Origin: a bacterium
Lineage (GTDB): Bacteria; Bacillota_A; Clostridia; Lachnospirales; Lachnospiraceae
Assembly: GCA_004562915.1 (NCBI GenBank)
Contig: SFQZ01000029.1
Span: 1 to 64,000, forward strand
Direction: 5' to 3'
DNA: 64,000 nucleotides
The position numbers and the translations under genes are program-made. Under the pieces are notes generated by a model. It saw only the letters and a list, made by a program, of their open reading frames with translations, was not told the origin of the DNA and ran no database searches. Shown piece after piece: positions 17,120 through 25,517 of this stretch; position 1 is the stretch's first letter; each line of letters starts with the position of its first letter.

Positions 17120-17296
17120 AGCGTATGAAAATGAATCCCGTCTGTTTCAGAAGCATTGGGAAAAGCGAGCCTGAAGATCCAGCGCTTACGTAGACTTAGG
17201 CGCGACGGTTTTCCGGAGCGTCTGTAGTCGTAGTTGGCGCTTAGCTGAAGGGGAGCGGCCTGCTTCTGAAACAGACGGGGTTCATCTTCACACGCT
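17120..17296 (+). repeat. Structured repeat element, copy A
   Basis: A 36-nt left arm (17120-17155) pairs with a right arm (17261-17296) with three mismatches. Between them is the ~105-nt core shared with copies B, C and D (GCGAGCCTGAAGATCC ... TTAGCTGAAGGGGAGCG). Inside the core AGCGC (17181-17185) pairs with GCGCT (17237-17241). It lies between convergent genes (L,D-transpeptidase and HAD phosphatase). TTTTGATTCGTG, also seen beside copies C and D, is at 17034-17045. Confidence 0.8.
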
Positions 17297-17320
17297 CTTC
17301 AAACCATATAAAATAAAAAT

Positions 17321-17938
17321 TTAGAAAATATTAAGGAGTTCTTTTGGCTGTTTGATGGTATAATCAGGTGAAGAAACGGTTCCGAAACCGTACGCTGCAT
17401 ATACAAAAGGAATTCCTGCTGCTTTTGTGGCACGGTAATCGCCGTCTGTATCCCCCACATAGACTGGAGTGTTCAGCTGGTAATCGCGGATGATCTGGAG
17501 AATATTTTCAGCCTTCGCGTTTCCGGTATCTCCCGGGCAGAGATGACCTTCAAAGTATTGTCCCAGTTTGCTGGATTCCAGAAAGACTTCAATATAACCG
17601 GCCTGACAGTTGCTGACGATAAAAAGACGATATTTTTTTGAGAGTTCTTTAAGTGTTTCTTCAAGCTCGGGATAGAGAGGTGCACAGTGCATAAGCAGTG
17701 CCCGATGTTCTTCCTGACAACACTGATCAATAAGATATAATTGGCGTTCAGTTGAGTAATCAGGGAAAATAACCTTTGCAATGTCGGGAAGAAGGCGTCC
17801 GAACAGACCTTTAAGTGTTTTTTCAGTAATGTACAGATCAAGGTCGGTTTCTCGTCTGATGATGGTATTCCATGCCTCTGCACAGATGGAGGTGGAATCC
17901 CACAGTGTTCCGTCTACATCAAAAATGATACTGTCCAT
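17321..17938 (-). CDS. HAD-family phosphatase (phosphoglycolate phosphatase-like)
   Basis: Product of 205 residues. HAD motif I is DSIIFDVDGTLWD (nucleophile and acid aspartates), motif II FIVSNC, motif IV YVGDTDGDYRATKAAG. The helical cap after motif I is typical of the Gph/PGMB class. Substrate unknown. The start is the ATG at 17938, which has AAAGGAG 7 nt upstream; the open frame continues 16 codons further. Confidence 0.85.
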   Translation of the reverse strand: MDSIIFDVDGTLWDSTSICAEAWNTIIRRETDLDLYITEKTLKGLFGRLLPDIAKVIFPDYSTERQLYLIDQCCQEEHRALLMHCAPLYPELEETLKELSKKYRLFIVSNCQAGYIEVFLESSKLGQYFEGHLCPGDTGNAKAENILQIIRDYQLNTPVYVGDTDGDYRATKAAGIPFVYAAYGFGTVSSPDYTIKQPKELLNIF

Positions 17939-17993
17939 AGTAATCTCCTTTATGGTAGTGAGAGTGTCAAAGGTTTTTGAACTCATATTTTAC

Positions 17994-18048
17994 GGGTCCC
18001 AAAGCCAGTCACAGGCATGCAAGCATGCCGTAACTGATCTTTTGACCC
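17994..18048. repeat. Imperfect palindrome between divergent genes
   Basis: GGGTC...GACCC close a palindrome with GGCATGC-AA-GCATGCC at its centre. The run TTTTACGGGTCCCAAAG at its left edge recurs, with one change, at the right edge of the insertion in the IS remnant (near 55000). It could be a short palindromic mobile sequence or an operator for the divergent HAD and sfsA genes. Confidence 0.5.
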
Positions 18049-18104
18049 TTGTCTTATATTGTATAAAGAAAATAGGAAAAATGCAAGAGGACAGGAAAAG
18101 TAAA

Positions 18105-18800
18105 GTGAAATATTATAGGATAAAAGAAGGAAAATTTATCAGCCGGCCAAACCGGTTTATCGCAAACGTAGAGATTGACGGGAAAACGGAAATGTGTCAT
18201 GTGAAGAATACAGGAAGATGCAGGGAGCTTCTGGTTCCCGGTGCGACAGTTTTAGTGGAAGAATCGGACAATCCATCAAGAAAGACAAAGTATGATCTTG
18301 TTCAGGTATATAAGGGAAAGGTGTTGGTAAATATGGATTCTCAGATGCCGAACTATCTGGTAAAAGAGTGGATTGAACACGAAAATATTTTTCCGGGGCT
18401 TATAAAACTTCAGACGGAGAAAAAATATGGGAATTCCAGATTTGATTTATATGTGGAATATCAGGGGAAAAAGGCATTTATTGAAGTAAAAGGAGTGACT
18501 CTGGAAAGAAATGGAACGGCAAGATTTCCGGATGCACCTACAGAAAGAGGGATCAAGCATATCAGAGAGTTGAGAAACTGTATGGAAGACGGGTATGAAG
18601 CCTGGATCTTTTTTATTATTCAGATGGGAGGGATAAATACGTTTGGACCCAATTGGAATACTCATCCGGAGTTCGGTCAGGAGCTGATACGGGCAAAAGA
18701 GTCCGGAGTACACGTGCAGGCATGGGATTGTACGGTACATCCAGGTGAAATCTTTGTAAATTCTCGGATTCCCATAGATTTTTCGTTGGAGATGGAGTAG
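18105..18800 (+). CDS. sfsA: DNA/RNA nuclease SfsA family protein
   Basis: Product of 231 residues if started at GTG 18105, with AGGA 8 nt upstream; ATG 18081 would add eight residues but has its ribosome site too close. The sequence shows the OB-like N-terminal region (FISRPNRFIANVEIDG, HVKNTGRCRELL) and the nuclease-like SRFDLYVE ... AFIEVKGVTLE core. SfsA was first described as a sugar fermentation stimulation protein; the fold suggests nucleic acid binding or cutting. One base separates it from mutY. Confidence 0.85.
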   Translation: MKYYRIKEGKFISRPNRFIANVEIDGKTEMCHVKNTGRCRELLVPGATVLVEESDNPSRKTKYDLVQVYKGKVLVNMDSQMPNYLVKEWIEHENIFPGLIKLQTEKKYGNSRFDLYVEYQGKKAFIEVKGVTLERNGTARFPDAPTERGIKHIRELRNCMEDGYEAWIFFIIQMGGINTFGPNWNTHPEFGQELIRAKESGVHVQAWDCTVHPGEIFVNSRIPIDFSLEME

Positions 18801-18801
18801 G

Positions 18802-19872
18802 ATGACAGAAGAAATCGTAAAACCACTGATGGAATGGTATGAAAAAAATCATAGAATTCTTCCCTGGCGTGAGTCAAAAAATCCATATTATATCTGGATT
18901 TCAGAAATTATGCTGCAGCAGACACGGGTGGAGGCGGTTAAACCATATTTTGAAAGGTTTATCAGAGCTTTGCCAACGGTGGAAGCAGTTGCAGTATGTT
19001 CGGAAGAGCAGCTGTTGAAGCTGTGGGAAGGATTGGGATATTACAATCGGGTAAGAAACATACAAAAAGCAGCTGTCTCTGTTATGGAAAGATATGATGG
19101 TAAGCTTCCGGCTGATTATCATAAGCTGCTGGAGCTTCCCGGAATCGGCAGTTATACGGCAGGTGCCGTAGCTTCCATAGCATATGACATACCGGTTCCT
19201 GCTGTGGATGGGAATGTTTTGAGAGTGATTTCCAGAATTACAGAAAATGATGAGGATATATTAAAACAGTCAGTAAAAACTCAGGTTGAGAAAGAACTGG
19301 GAGAGATTATGCCGACAGAGCAGCCGGGGATCTTCAATCAGGCACTGATGGAACTGGGGGCATTAGTGTGCATACCCCCCAATGGAATGGCAAAATGTGA
19401 AATATGCCCTGTTGCGAAAATTTGCAGGGCATACGCCCATGGGACTGTGTCACAGCTTCCGGTAAAGAAAAAATCAAAAGAGCGCCGGCTGGAGAAAAAA
19501 ACAGTACTTGTGATACGTGACGGAGATAAGGTCGCCATTCGGAAAAGACCTGCCAGAGGACTTCTGGCGGGCATGTATGAATTGCCTAACCTGGAAGGAC
19601 ATCTCAGTGAAGAGCAGATATTGGAATGGATAGAAGAATATCAGATTTTGCCGTTACAGATACACAGACTGGAAAATTCTCGACATATTTTTTCTCATGT
19701 GGAATGGGAGATGACAGGATATGTAATACGGGTGGCAGAACTGGATATAAAGAAAGAGAAAGATCTGTTGTTTGTAGAGACAGCAGATGTGGAAAAACAA
19801 TATCCGGTACCGACAGCATTTCATGCATATGCCGTATATATGAATATGAAGCTGGGACCGGAGAAAGGATAA
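18802..19872 (+). CDS. mutY: A/G-specific adenine glycosylase
   Basis: Product of 356 residues. It removes adenine mispaired with 8-oxoguanine. Visible are LPWRESKNPYYIWISEIMLQQTRV at the N-terminus (in two parts), helix-hairpin-helix LPGIGSYTAGAVAS, the catalytic aspartate in VPAVDGNVLRV, and the [4Fe-4S] ligands CEICPVAKIC preceded by a cysteine six residues earlier. The C-terminal ~130 residues are the Nudix-like 8-oxoG recognition domain. Confidence 0.92.
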   Translation: MTEEIVKPLMEWYEKNHRILPWRESKNPYYIWISEIMLQQTRVEAVKPYFERFIRALPTVEAVAVCSEEQLLKLWEGLGYYNRVRNIQKAAVSVMERYDGKLPADYHKLLELPGIGSYTAGAVASIAYDIPVPAVDGNVLRVISRITENDEDILKQSVKTQVEKELGEIMPTEQPGIFNQALMELGALVCIPPNGMAKCEICPVAKICRAYAHGTVSQLPVKKKSKERRLEKKTVLVIRDGDKVAIRKRPARGLLAGMYELPNLEGHLSEEQILEWIEEYQILPLQIHRLENSRHIFSHVEWEMTGYVIRVAELDIKKEKDLLFVETADVEKQYPVPTAFHAYAVYMNMKLGPEKG

Positions 19873-19885
19873 AGGGATAACAGAA

Positions 19886-20902
19886 GTGAAAATATTAAGT
19901 ATTGCAGTTCCCTGCTATAATTCGCAGGAATATATGAGAAAATGCATTGATTCGCTGCTGGTTGGCGGAGATGAGGTGGAGATTATCGTAGTGGATGATG
20001 GCTCTAAAGATGATACATTAAAGATTGCCAGAGAATATGAGGAGCAGCATCCGGGAATCGTGAAAGCAGTCCATCAGGAAAATAAAGGTCATGGGGGCGC
20101 TGTCAATACAGGGCTTGCCCATGCAAGCGGGCTGTATTTTAAAGTTGTGGACAGTGATGACTGGCTGAATGAAGAGGCTTACAGAAAAGTGTTGGATGCA
20201 CTGAAACAGTGTGTCCGCGGACCGCAGACACTGGATTTGATGATCTGCAATTATGTGTATGAAAAGGTAGGAGCGAAGCATAAATCCATAATGCGGTATC
20301 GCTCATCTCTCCCGCAGGATAAAATATTTGGCTGGGATGAAACAAAACCGCTGGGGCAAAGTCATTACATTCTGATGCACTCTATGATATACCGGACAGA
20401 GCTTTTGCGGGAGTGTGGACTTCAGCTTCCGGAGCATACATTTTATGTGGATAATCTGGTGGCTTTTATCCCTCTGCCTTATGTAAAGACGATGTATTAT
20501 ATGGACGTGAATCTGTACCGGTATTTTATCGGCAGGGATGATCAGTCTGTCAGTGAAAATGTGATGATCGGGCGAATCGATCAGCAGATCAAAGTAAATA
20601 AACTGATGATTGATCATATGGCGCAGCAGAAGAATCTGAATAAGAAACAGAGAGATTATATGTTGCATATGCTTATTATTATTACGACTATATCCAGTAT
20701 ATTCCTTTTGCAGTCAAAAACAGATGAAAACTTTGAAAAGAAAAAGGAACTATGGAGATATATGAAGAACGCAGATCGAAAAGTATATTACAGAGTACGC
20801 TTCAGTCTTCTTGGAAGAGTGTGTAATCTTCCGGGAAAAGGAGGAAGAAAGGCATCTGTAACCGGATACAAAGTGGTTCAGAAAATTTATGGCTTTAACT
20901 GA
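19886..20902 (+). CDS. Glycosyltransferase family 2
   Basis: Product of 338 residues. The GT-A fold opens with LSIAVPCYNSQEYMRKCIDSLL, followed by EIIVVDDGSKDDT and the DxD-like VDSDDWL, all GT2 hallmarks. The last ~100 residues are basic and lack membrane segments, so the enzyme is cytosolic or peripheral. It probably adds a sugar to a cell-surface glycan or lipid. GTG start. It ends before a bidirectional terminator. Confidence 0.85.
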   Translation: MKILSIAVPCYNSQEYMRKCIDSLLVGGDEVEIIVVDDGSKDDTLKIAREYEEQHPGIVKAVHQENKGHGGAVNTGLAHASGLYFKVVDSDDWLNEEAYRKVLDALKQCVRGPQTLDLMICNYVYEKVGAKHKSIMRYRSSLPQDKIFGWDETKPLGQSHYILMHSMIYRTELLRECGLQLPEHTFYVDNLVAFIPLPYVKTMYYMDVNLYRYFIGRDDQSVSENVMIGRIDQQIKVNKLMIDHMAQQKNLNKKQRDYMLHMLIIITTISSIFLLQSKTDENFEKKKELWRYMKNADRKVYYRVRFSLLGRVCNLPGKGGRKASVTGYKVVQKIYGFN

Positions 20903-20920
20903 TTCAAATGATTTTTACAT

Positions 20921-20957
20921 AAAAAATGTAAGGCTTTTGCAGAGCCTTACATTTTTT
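20921..20957. terminator. Bidirectional Rho-independent terminator
   Basis: AAAAAATGTAAGGCT (from 20921) pairs with AGCCTTACATTTTTT (to 20957) around a 5-nt loop. It lies between the convergent glycosyltransferase and PAP2 genes and its T and A runs serve both strands. The stop of the PAP2 gene lies within its right edge. Confidence 0.85.
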
Positions 20958-21609
20958 AATATAAAGTTGAGTGACGTGCTGCCCGTTGGGATGATTTTGC
21001 ATACACCCTGTAAATCACCATATAGGAAGCAACAGCAAAAGTGATACCGGTAGCAACATCACAGATGGAGTGTTGCTTTAAAAACATAGTAGACAGAACA
21101 ATCAGGGTTGTGAGTATCAGTGATCCTTGACGAACCCATTTGTGCCGCTGAAGTCGCTGACAGCTGTTGATTGCGCAGTGACATGCAATGGAATTATATA
21201 CATGAATGCTCGGCAGTACATTGGTTGGTGTATCAATCTTATAAAGATATTTCACCAGATCAGTGCAGAAGTTATCATGCGGAAATTCGTGCGGTCGGAT
21301 CGCAAGCCCATTCGGATAAACATAGGATACGATCAGGAATAAGGTCATTCCCAAGCCAAGGTTAATGATCAGGTTCCAGTATTCCGTAGTGCTGTCGTTG
21401 AAATACATAAAGAATAAAACAGTAGCTGCTATGTAAAAAAACCATAAGAAATATGGAATTATAAAATATTCACAGAAAGGTATTTTGTCGTCCAGGCTGG
21501 AATTGATAATATGGTATCTGGTTGGTGTACGTTCGAGCCAGTGAAAGCATGCCAGATAGAAGCAGCCATACAACACTACCGGGATAAGTCGTTTACTTCT
21601 TTTTATCAT
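20956..21609 (-). CDS. PAP2-family membrane phosphatase
   Basis: Product of 217 residues with about six membrane segments. The phosphatase site is in LPSIHVYNSIACH and STMFLKQHSICDVATG, the PAP2 C2 and C3 motifs. Expected to dephosphorylate a lipid phosphate or act as a phosphatidyl transferase. The ATG at 21609 lies 9 nt after AAGGAGG; the upstream ATG at 21630 precedes that ribosome site and is unlikely. Confidence 0.82.
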   Translation of the reverse strand: MIKRSKRLIPVVLYGCFYLACFHWLERTPTRYHIINSSLDDKIPFCEYFIIPYFLWFFYIAATVLFFMYFNDSTTEYWNLIINLGLGMTLFLIVSYVYPNGLAIRPHEFPHDNFCTDLVKYLYKIDTPTNVLPSIHVYNSIACHCAINSCQRLQRHKWVRQGSLILTTLIVLSTMFLKQHSICDVATGITFAVASYMVIYRVYAKSSQRAARHSTLY

Positions 21610-21910
21610 CAAGATACGCCTCCTTAACATAGGTCTATGTTGTCAAATGGAATTATAGCACAACTATTCTTGTAAATCAAAGAAATACCGCATTTCAAAG
21701 AGAAGTTTAAGAATCTTTACGATTTCTTAAGAATCCCCACAATTTACTCCAAAATAAGTTGAAGACTACTCTGTACAGAGTTAGATTGGAAAGATTTTCC
21801 TATAAACTAAAAAGATAATTATCAGTATAGAGATAAAAATCATGCACTACTGAAAATCCGAAACAGATATCTGTGAATAGCGGATTATTGTGATCAGGGA
21901 GAAATATGAT
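21610..21910. other. Intergenic region between divergent PAP2 and XRE genes
   Basis: About 300 nt, AT-rich, no gene. It holds TTAAGAATC-TTTAC-GATTTCTTAA near 21709-21733, a palindrome followed by a third TTAAGAATC; this may be a regulator site for one of the divergent genes. No strong promoter was assigned. Confidence 0.35.
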
Positions 21911-22252
21911 ATGTACACAAGAGTAAAAGAATTGCGGGAACAAAAAAATATCAGTCAGCTGACATTGGCGACCAGAATAGGATGTTCACAGAATACAATC
22001 AGTAAGATTGAAAAAGGTGAATGCGAACCAAGAGCCAATGTCCTGGTTGAAATGTCAAAATATTTCGGTGTATCAGTAGATTATATTCTGGGGATCAGTG
22101 ATGTGAAGAATTATGCGGAAAGCAGTAAACGGTATGGAAAAGTGCAGAATATCGGCATCGAATATCAGGAAAAAATCAATCAGTTGAGTGATAAAAGCAA
22201 AAAAGTTGCTCAGAGTGTGGTAGACAGACTGGCGGAAATAGAAAGAATATAG
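21911..22252 (+). CDS. XRE-family helix-turn-helix regulator
   Basis: Product of 113 residues. The N-terminal HTH reads RVKELREQKNISQLTLATRIGCSQNTISKIEKG over residues 4-36, followed by the usual EPRANVLVEMSKYFGVSVDYILG. The last ~45 residues are a charged helix, likely for dimerisation. The ATG at 21911 has GGGAG 9 nt upstream; a GTG seven codons earlier is in frame. Target unknown; it lies just upstream of the amylosucrase-like gene. Confidence 0.82.
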   Translation: MYTRVKELREQKNISQLTLATRIGCSQNTISKIEKGECEPRANVLVEMSKYFGVSVDYILGISDVKNYAESSKRYGKVQNIGIEYQEKINQLSDKSKKVAQSVVDRLAEIERI

Positions 22253-22263
22253 AGGATTATATA

Positions 22264-22311
22264 TTGATTTTTTTAAGTGATGTGTTATAATTAATTTTGA
22301 AATCGATTACA
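22264..22311 (+). promoter_or_regulatory. Promoter and perfect LacI-type operator of the amylosucrase operon
   Basis: TTGATT (22264-22269), 16-bp spacer, TATAAT (22286-22291). The palindrome TGAAATCGATTACA at 22298-22311 matches the LacI-family consensus TGNAANCGNTTNCA at every fixed base and covers the expected transcription start. The LacI-type regulator encoded two genes on (24309) is the probable binder, giving autoregulation. Confidence 0.8.
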
Positions 22312-22333
22312 AATATATTTTGAGGAGAAGGCA

Positions 22334-24307
22334 ATGAAAACAAGAAAGAAAAAAAGTCTTGAAAGAAAAAGAACAGTAGTAGTACAGAAAAAAGTGACGG
22401 AGGATAAGGAAACCACAGAAGTAAAAGAAATAAATAGTTCTGTAGAAAATGCCGGTAATGATGAATTTGAAGAGAAAGAGTTTCAGCGTCGTCTGGCACG
22501 ACATTATGATGAATTGAAATGGCTTTATTGTGAACTGTATCAGGGGCAGCAGTGGGCATTTGACAATCTTTGTCAGAATCTGAAAAATATATATAAGTAT
22601 AGAAAAGAAGATTTAAAAGAACTTGACCGTAAAAGAGAAGCAGATCCGGAATGGTATAAGAAAAACGATGTCATCGGTATGATGATGTATGTGGATGCAT
22701 TTGCGGAGAATTTGAATGGTGTTCGGGAAAAACTTGATTATATTCAGGAATCAAATGTAAATTATCTCCATCTGATGCCGCTTCTGGAGTCACCGGAAGG
22801 AAGGAGCGACGGCGGGTATGCAGTTTCCAATTTCAGAAAAGTGCAGCCGGAACTGGGAACCATGGAAGATCTGGAGAGTCTTGCAGATGAATGCAGACAG
22901 CGGGGTATCAGTGTATGCCTGGATTTTGTTATGAATCATACATCTGAAGATCATGAGTGGGCGAGACGTGCAAGAGCCGGTGAGAGAGAATATATGGACC
23001 GATATTATTTTTATGACAATTACGACATTCCGGCACAGTTTGAAAGAACCGTTCCTCAGGTGTTTCCGACAACAGCACCGGGTAATTTTACCTGGCTTGA
23101 AGACATACACAAGTTTGTTATGACTACTTTCTATCCTTATCAGTGGGATCTGAATTACGCTAATCCGATCGTTCTGAATGAAATGATTTATAATATGCTG
23201 AATCTGACGAATAAAGGTGTGAATGTGATTCGTATCGATGCAGTTCCTTATATCTGGAAACAGTTGGGAACCCAGTGTCGTAATCTTCCGCAGGTGCATA
23301 CCATTGTTCGCATGATGCGTATGATCTGTGAGATTGTATGTCCGAGCGTTATTCTCCTTGGAGAAGTGGTTATGGAACCGGAGAAAGTAGTTCCTTATTT
23401 TGGTACTGTTGAAAAACCGGAATGTCATATGCTATATAATGTAACTACCATGGCTACTACCTGGAATACTGTGGCTACCCATGATGCCAGACTGCTTCGC
23501 CGTCAGATGGATATTATTAATAGACTTCCCAAAGATTATGTATTTCAGAATTATTTGCGCTGCCATGATGATATTGGATGGGGATTGGATTATGGTTGGC
23601 TGAGGCAGTTCGGCATTGATGAAGTTGCACACAAGCGTTTTCTGAGTGATTTCTTTACGGGACAGTTCCCGGGTTCTTTCGGACGGGGAGAACTGTATAA
23701 TGCAGATCCTGCATCTGGCGATGCGCGTCAGTGCGGAACGACTGCTTCCCTCTGCGGAATTGAGAAAGCAGCCTATGAAAAAGACGAGGAAGCTTTGAAA
23801 AAGGCGATTCGTTTTGACCTTACACTTCACACATATATGATGACACAGGCTGGTATTCCTGTGATCTACAGTGGAGATGAGATCGGTCAGGAAAATGATT
23901 ACGGATATCATATGGATCCGAAAAAATGCGAAGATTCTCGTTATATTCATAGAGGAAAGTTCCAGTGGGATAAAGCAGAACTTAGAAATTATGTGGGTAC
24001 ATTGCAGTATGAGATTTTTCAGGGACTTAAAAAGATAGAAACAATCCGTAAGAGCCATAAGGCATTTGATGCAGATGCCACCGTATGGACAATAGATACA
24101 TGGGATGATGCGATTCTCGGTTTGATTAAAGCAAAGGGAGAAGAAAAACTGGTAGCTCTGTTTAATTTCAGTGCATACGACAAAGTCGCATGGATCAATG
24201 AAGATGACGGAATGTATGTGGATCTGCTGAGCGGTCGTGAGATGGAAGCACGCGGTGTGCAGATTCCGGCATATGGATGTTACTGGCTGATGAAAAAGGT
24301 GATATAG
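22334..24307 (+). CDS. Amylosucrase-like alpha-glucan enzyme (GH13 subfamily 4 type)
   Basis: Product of 657 residues. A Lys/Glu-rich N-terminal ~45 residues precede an all-helical region and the GH13 barrel. Catalytic residues are visible: nucleophile in VIRIDAVPYIWKQLGT, acid/base in LLGEVVMEPEKV, third acid in RCHDDIGWG. The surrounding motifs (LHLMPLLESPEGRSDGGYAVS, DFVMNHTSEDHEW, PASGDARQCGTTASL) match Neisseria amylosucrase closely, and the length is similar. Probable substrate sucrose, giving glucan and fructose or hydrolysis. No signal peptide, so intracellular. Two bases from the LacI regulator gene. Confidence 0.85.
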   Translation: MKTRKKKSLERKRTVVVQKKVTEDKETTEVKEINSSVENAGNDEFEEKEFQRRLARHYDELKWLYCELYQGQQWAFDNLCQNLKNIYKYRKEDLKELDRKREADPEWYKKNDVIGMMMYVDAFAENLNGVREKLDYIQESNVNYLHLMPLLESPEGRSDGGYAVSNFRKVQPELGTMEDLESLADECRQRGISVCLDFVMNHTSEDHEWARRARAGEREYMDRYYFYDNYDIPAQFERTVPQVFPTTAPGNFTWLEDIHKFVMTTFYPYQWDLNYANPIVLNEMIYNMLNLTNKGVNVIRIDAVPYIWKQLGTQCRNLPQVHTIVRMMRMICEIVCPSVILLGEVVMEPEKVVPYFGTVEKPECHMLYNVTTMATTWNTVATHDARLLRRQMDIINRLPKDYVFQNYLRCHDDIGWGLDYGWLRQFGIDEVAHKRFLSDFFTGQFPGSFGRGELYNADPASGDARQCGTTASLCGIEKAAYEKDEEALKKAIRFDLTLHTYMMTQAGIPVIYSGDEIGQENDYGYHMDPKKCEDSRYIHRGKFQWDKAELRNYVGTLQYEIFQGLKKIETIRKSHKAFDADATVWTIDTWDDAILGLIKAKGEEKLVALFNFSAYDKVAWINEDDGMYVDLLSGREMEARGVQIPAYGCYWLMKKVI

Positions 24308-24308
24308 A

Positions 24309-25289
24309 ATGACAATCAGTGAAATTGCCAGAATGGCAGGTGTTTCCAGTGCGGCAGTATCCCGATATCTGAATAATGGCAGTCTGAGTGAAGAAAAGCG
24401 TGAGAGGATTGCAAAGGTAATTCAGGAGACCAATTATCAGCCATCGGAATATGCCCGTGCAATGAGAACAAAAAAAAGCAGAAAAATCGGTGTGTTGGTA
24501 CCTCAGTTGGATTCAGAGTCCATGCCAAGGATTCTCTCAGGAATCAGTCTGGTATTGGATAAGGAAAACTATAATGTTATGTTGATGAATTCCAACCGCA
24601 GTCAGAAAAAAGAGATCAGCATGTTGGAAACATTTGAGCACAGTCAGGTGGACGGACTGATACTGGCGGCATCAGTGATTACCAAAAGACACCTGCAGGC
24701 ACTTTCCAGAATGCCGTTTCCGGTTGTACTTGTTGGACAGCAGAGTCATGAGTATTCCTGCGTTTTTCATAATGATTTTCAGGCAGCCTACGAGATGATG
24801 AAGTATCTGCTGGATACAGGCAGCTGTCATCCTGCTTATCTAGGGGTGAACTGTAAAGATAAGGCGGCTGGTGAAAGCCGTCGTCTCGGAGTGAAGAAAG
24901 CTTTGAACGAATCAGGAATACTGCTGGAGAAGATTCCTTCCGAGGAAGTGGATTTTACGATGGATGACGGTTACAGGGGAATGGAAAAAATTCTTTGTTG
25001 CAAGGAACCGGTGGACAGCGTATTTTGTGCCACAGATATGATTGCGGTGGGTGCAATTTCCTGCCTGAAAGATCATAGAAAAAAGGTTCCGGAGGATGTG
25101 AGAGTCACTGGAATCGGTCATGGAGTAGTAGCGGATATTCTTACACCAAGATTGACTACAGTGCATTATCACTATCAGACCAGTGGTATGGAAGCGGCCA
25201 GAATACTTCTGGAACAAATTCGGAATCCGGAAACAGAGAGACAGGAAAGAATCCTGAGTTATAAAATGATTTTTCAGGGTACAGCGTAA
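24309..25289 (+). CDS. LacI-family transcriptional regulator
   Basis: Product of 326 residues. The N-terminal HTH (TISEIARMAGVSSAAVSRYLN) and hinge are followed by a periplasmic-binding-protein-like sensor (KIGVLVPQLDSESMPRILSGI; VDSVFCATDMIAVGA). It follows the amylosucrase-like gene after one base and a perfect LacI-type operator lies over that operon's start, so it probably represses it until a sugar binds. The inducer is likely sucrose or a derived sugar, inferred from context. Confidence 0.87.
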   Translation: MTISEIARMAGVSSAAVSRYLNNGSLSEEKRERIAKVIQETNYQPSEYARAMRTKKSRKIGVLVPQLDSESMPRILSGISLVLDKENYNVMLMNSNRSQKKEISMLETFEHSQVDGLILAASVITKRHLQALSRMPFPVVLVGQQSHEYSCVFHNDFQAAYEMMKYLLDTGSCHPAYLGVNCKDKAAGESRRLGVKKALNESGILLEKIPSEEVDFTMDDGYRGMEKILCCKEPVDSVFCATDMIAVGAISCLKDHRKKVPEDVRVTGIGHGVVADILTPRLTTVHYHYQTSGMEAARILLEQIRNPETERQERILSYKMIFQGTA

Positions 25290-25296
25290 ATAATTT

Positions 25297-25367
25297 GGGT
25301 GTCAAAAGTGATTACGGATTGTTTCGCTGCAAGCATGTCATGGATATGGACTTTTGACACTGTAATC
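25297..25367 (+). repeat. Short copy of the GGGTGTCAAAAG dispersed repeat
   Basis: 71 bp. The left ~39 nt match the copy at 57520, then the sequence jumps to the same right end (AAGCATGTCATGGA, then GACTTTTGACACTGTAATC). Relative to that 227-bp copy it is an internal deletion of about 155 bp. GTGTCAAAAGT and ACTTTTGACAC form terminal inverted repeats. It sits between the LacI gene and htpG. Confidence 0.8.
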
Positions 25368-25412
25368 AAAAATGAATTAAGTATAAAGCGAATATAAACA
25401 GATTATTAATTA

Positions 25413-25475
25413 TTAGCACTCAATCAAAATGAGTGCTAATTTTTTCTTGACATTTCGTTTTTTCGGTATTACTAT
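25413..25475 (+). promoter_or_regulatory. CIRCE operator (HrcA site) and htpG promoter
   Basis: TTAGCACTC (25413-25421), nine bases, GAGTGCTAA (25431-25439): a perfect CIRCE inverted repeat. A promoter follows with TTGACA (25447-25452), 17 bp, TACTAT (25470-25475). HrcA bound here should repress htpG until heat or folding stress. CIRCE normally controls groESL and dnaK; its use on htpG differs from Bacillus subtilis, where htpG is outside the HrcA regulon. Confidence 0.9.
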
Positions 25476-25517
25476 ATGTTTCAGTGATTAAGAAATATTT
25501 TGAAAAAAGGAGTGTGA

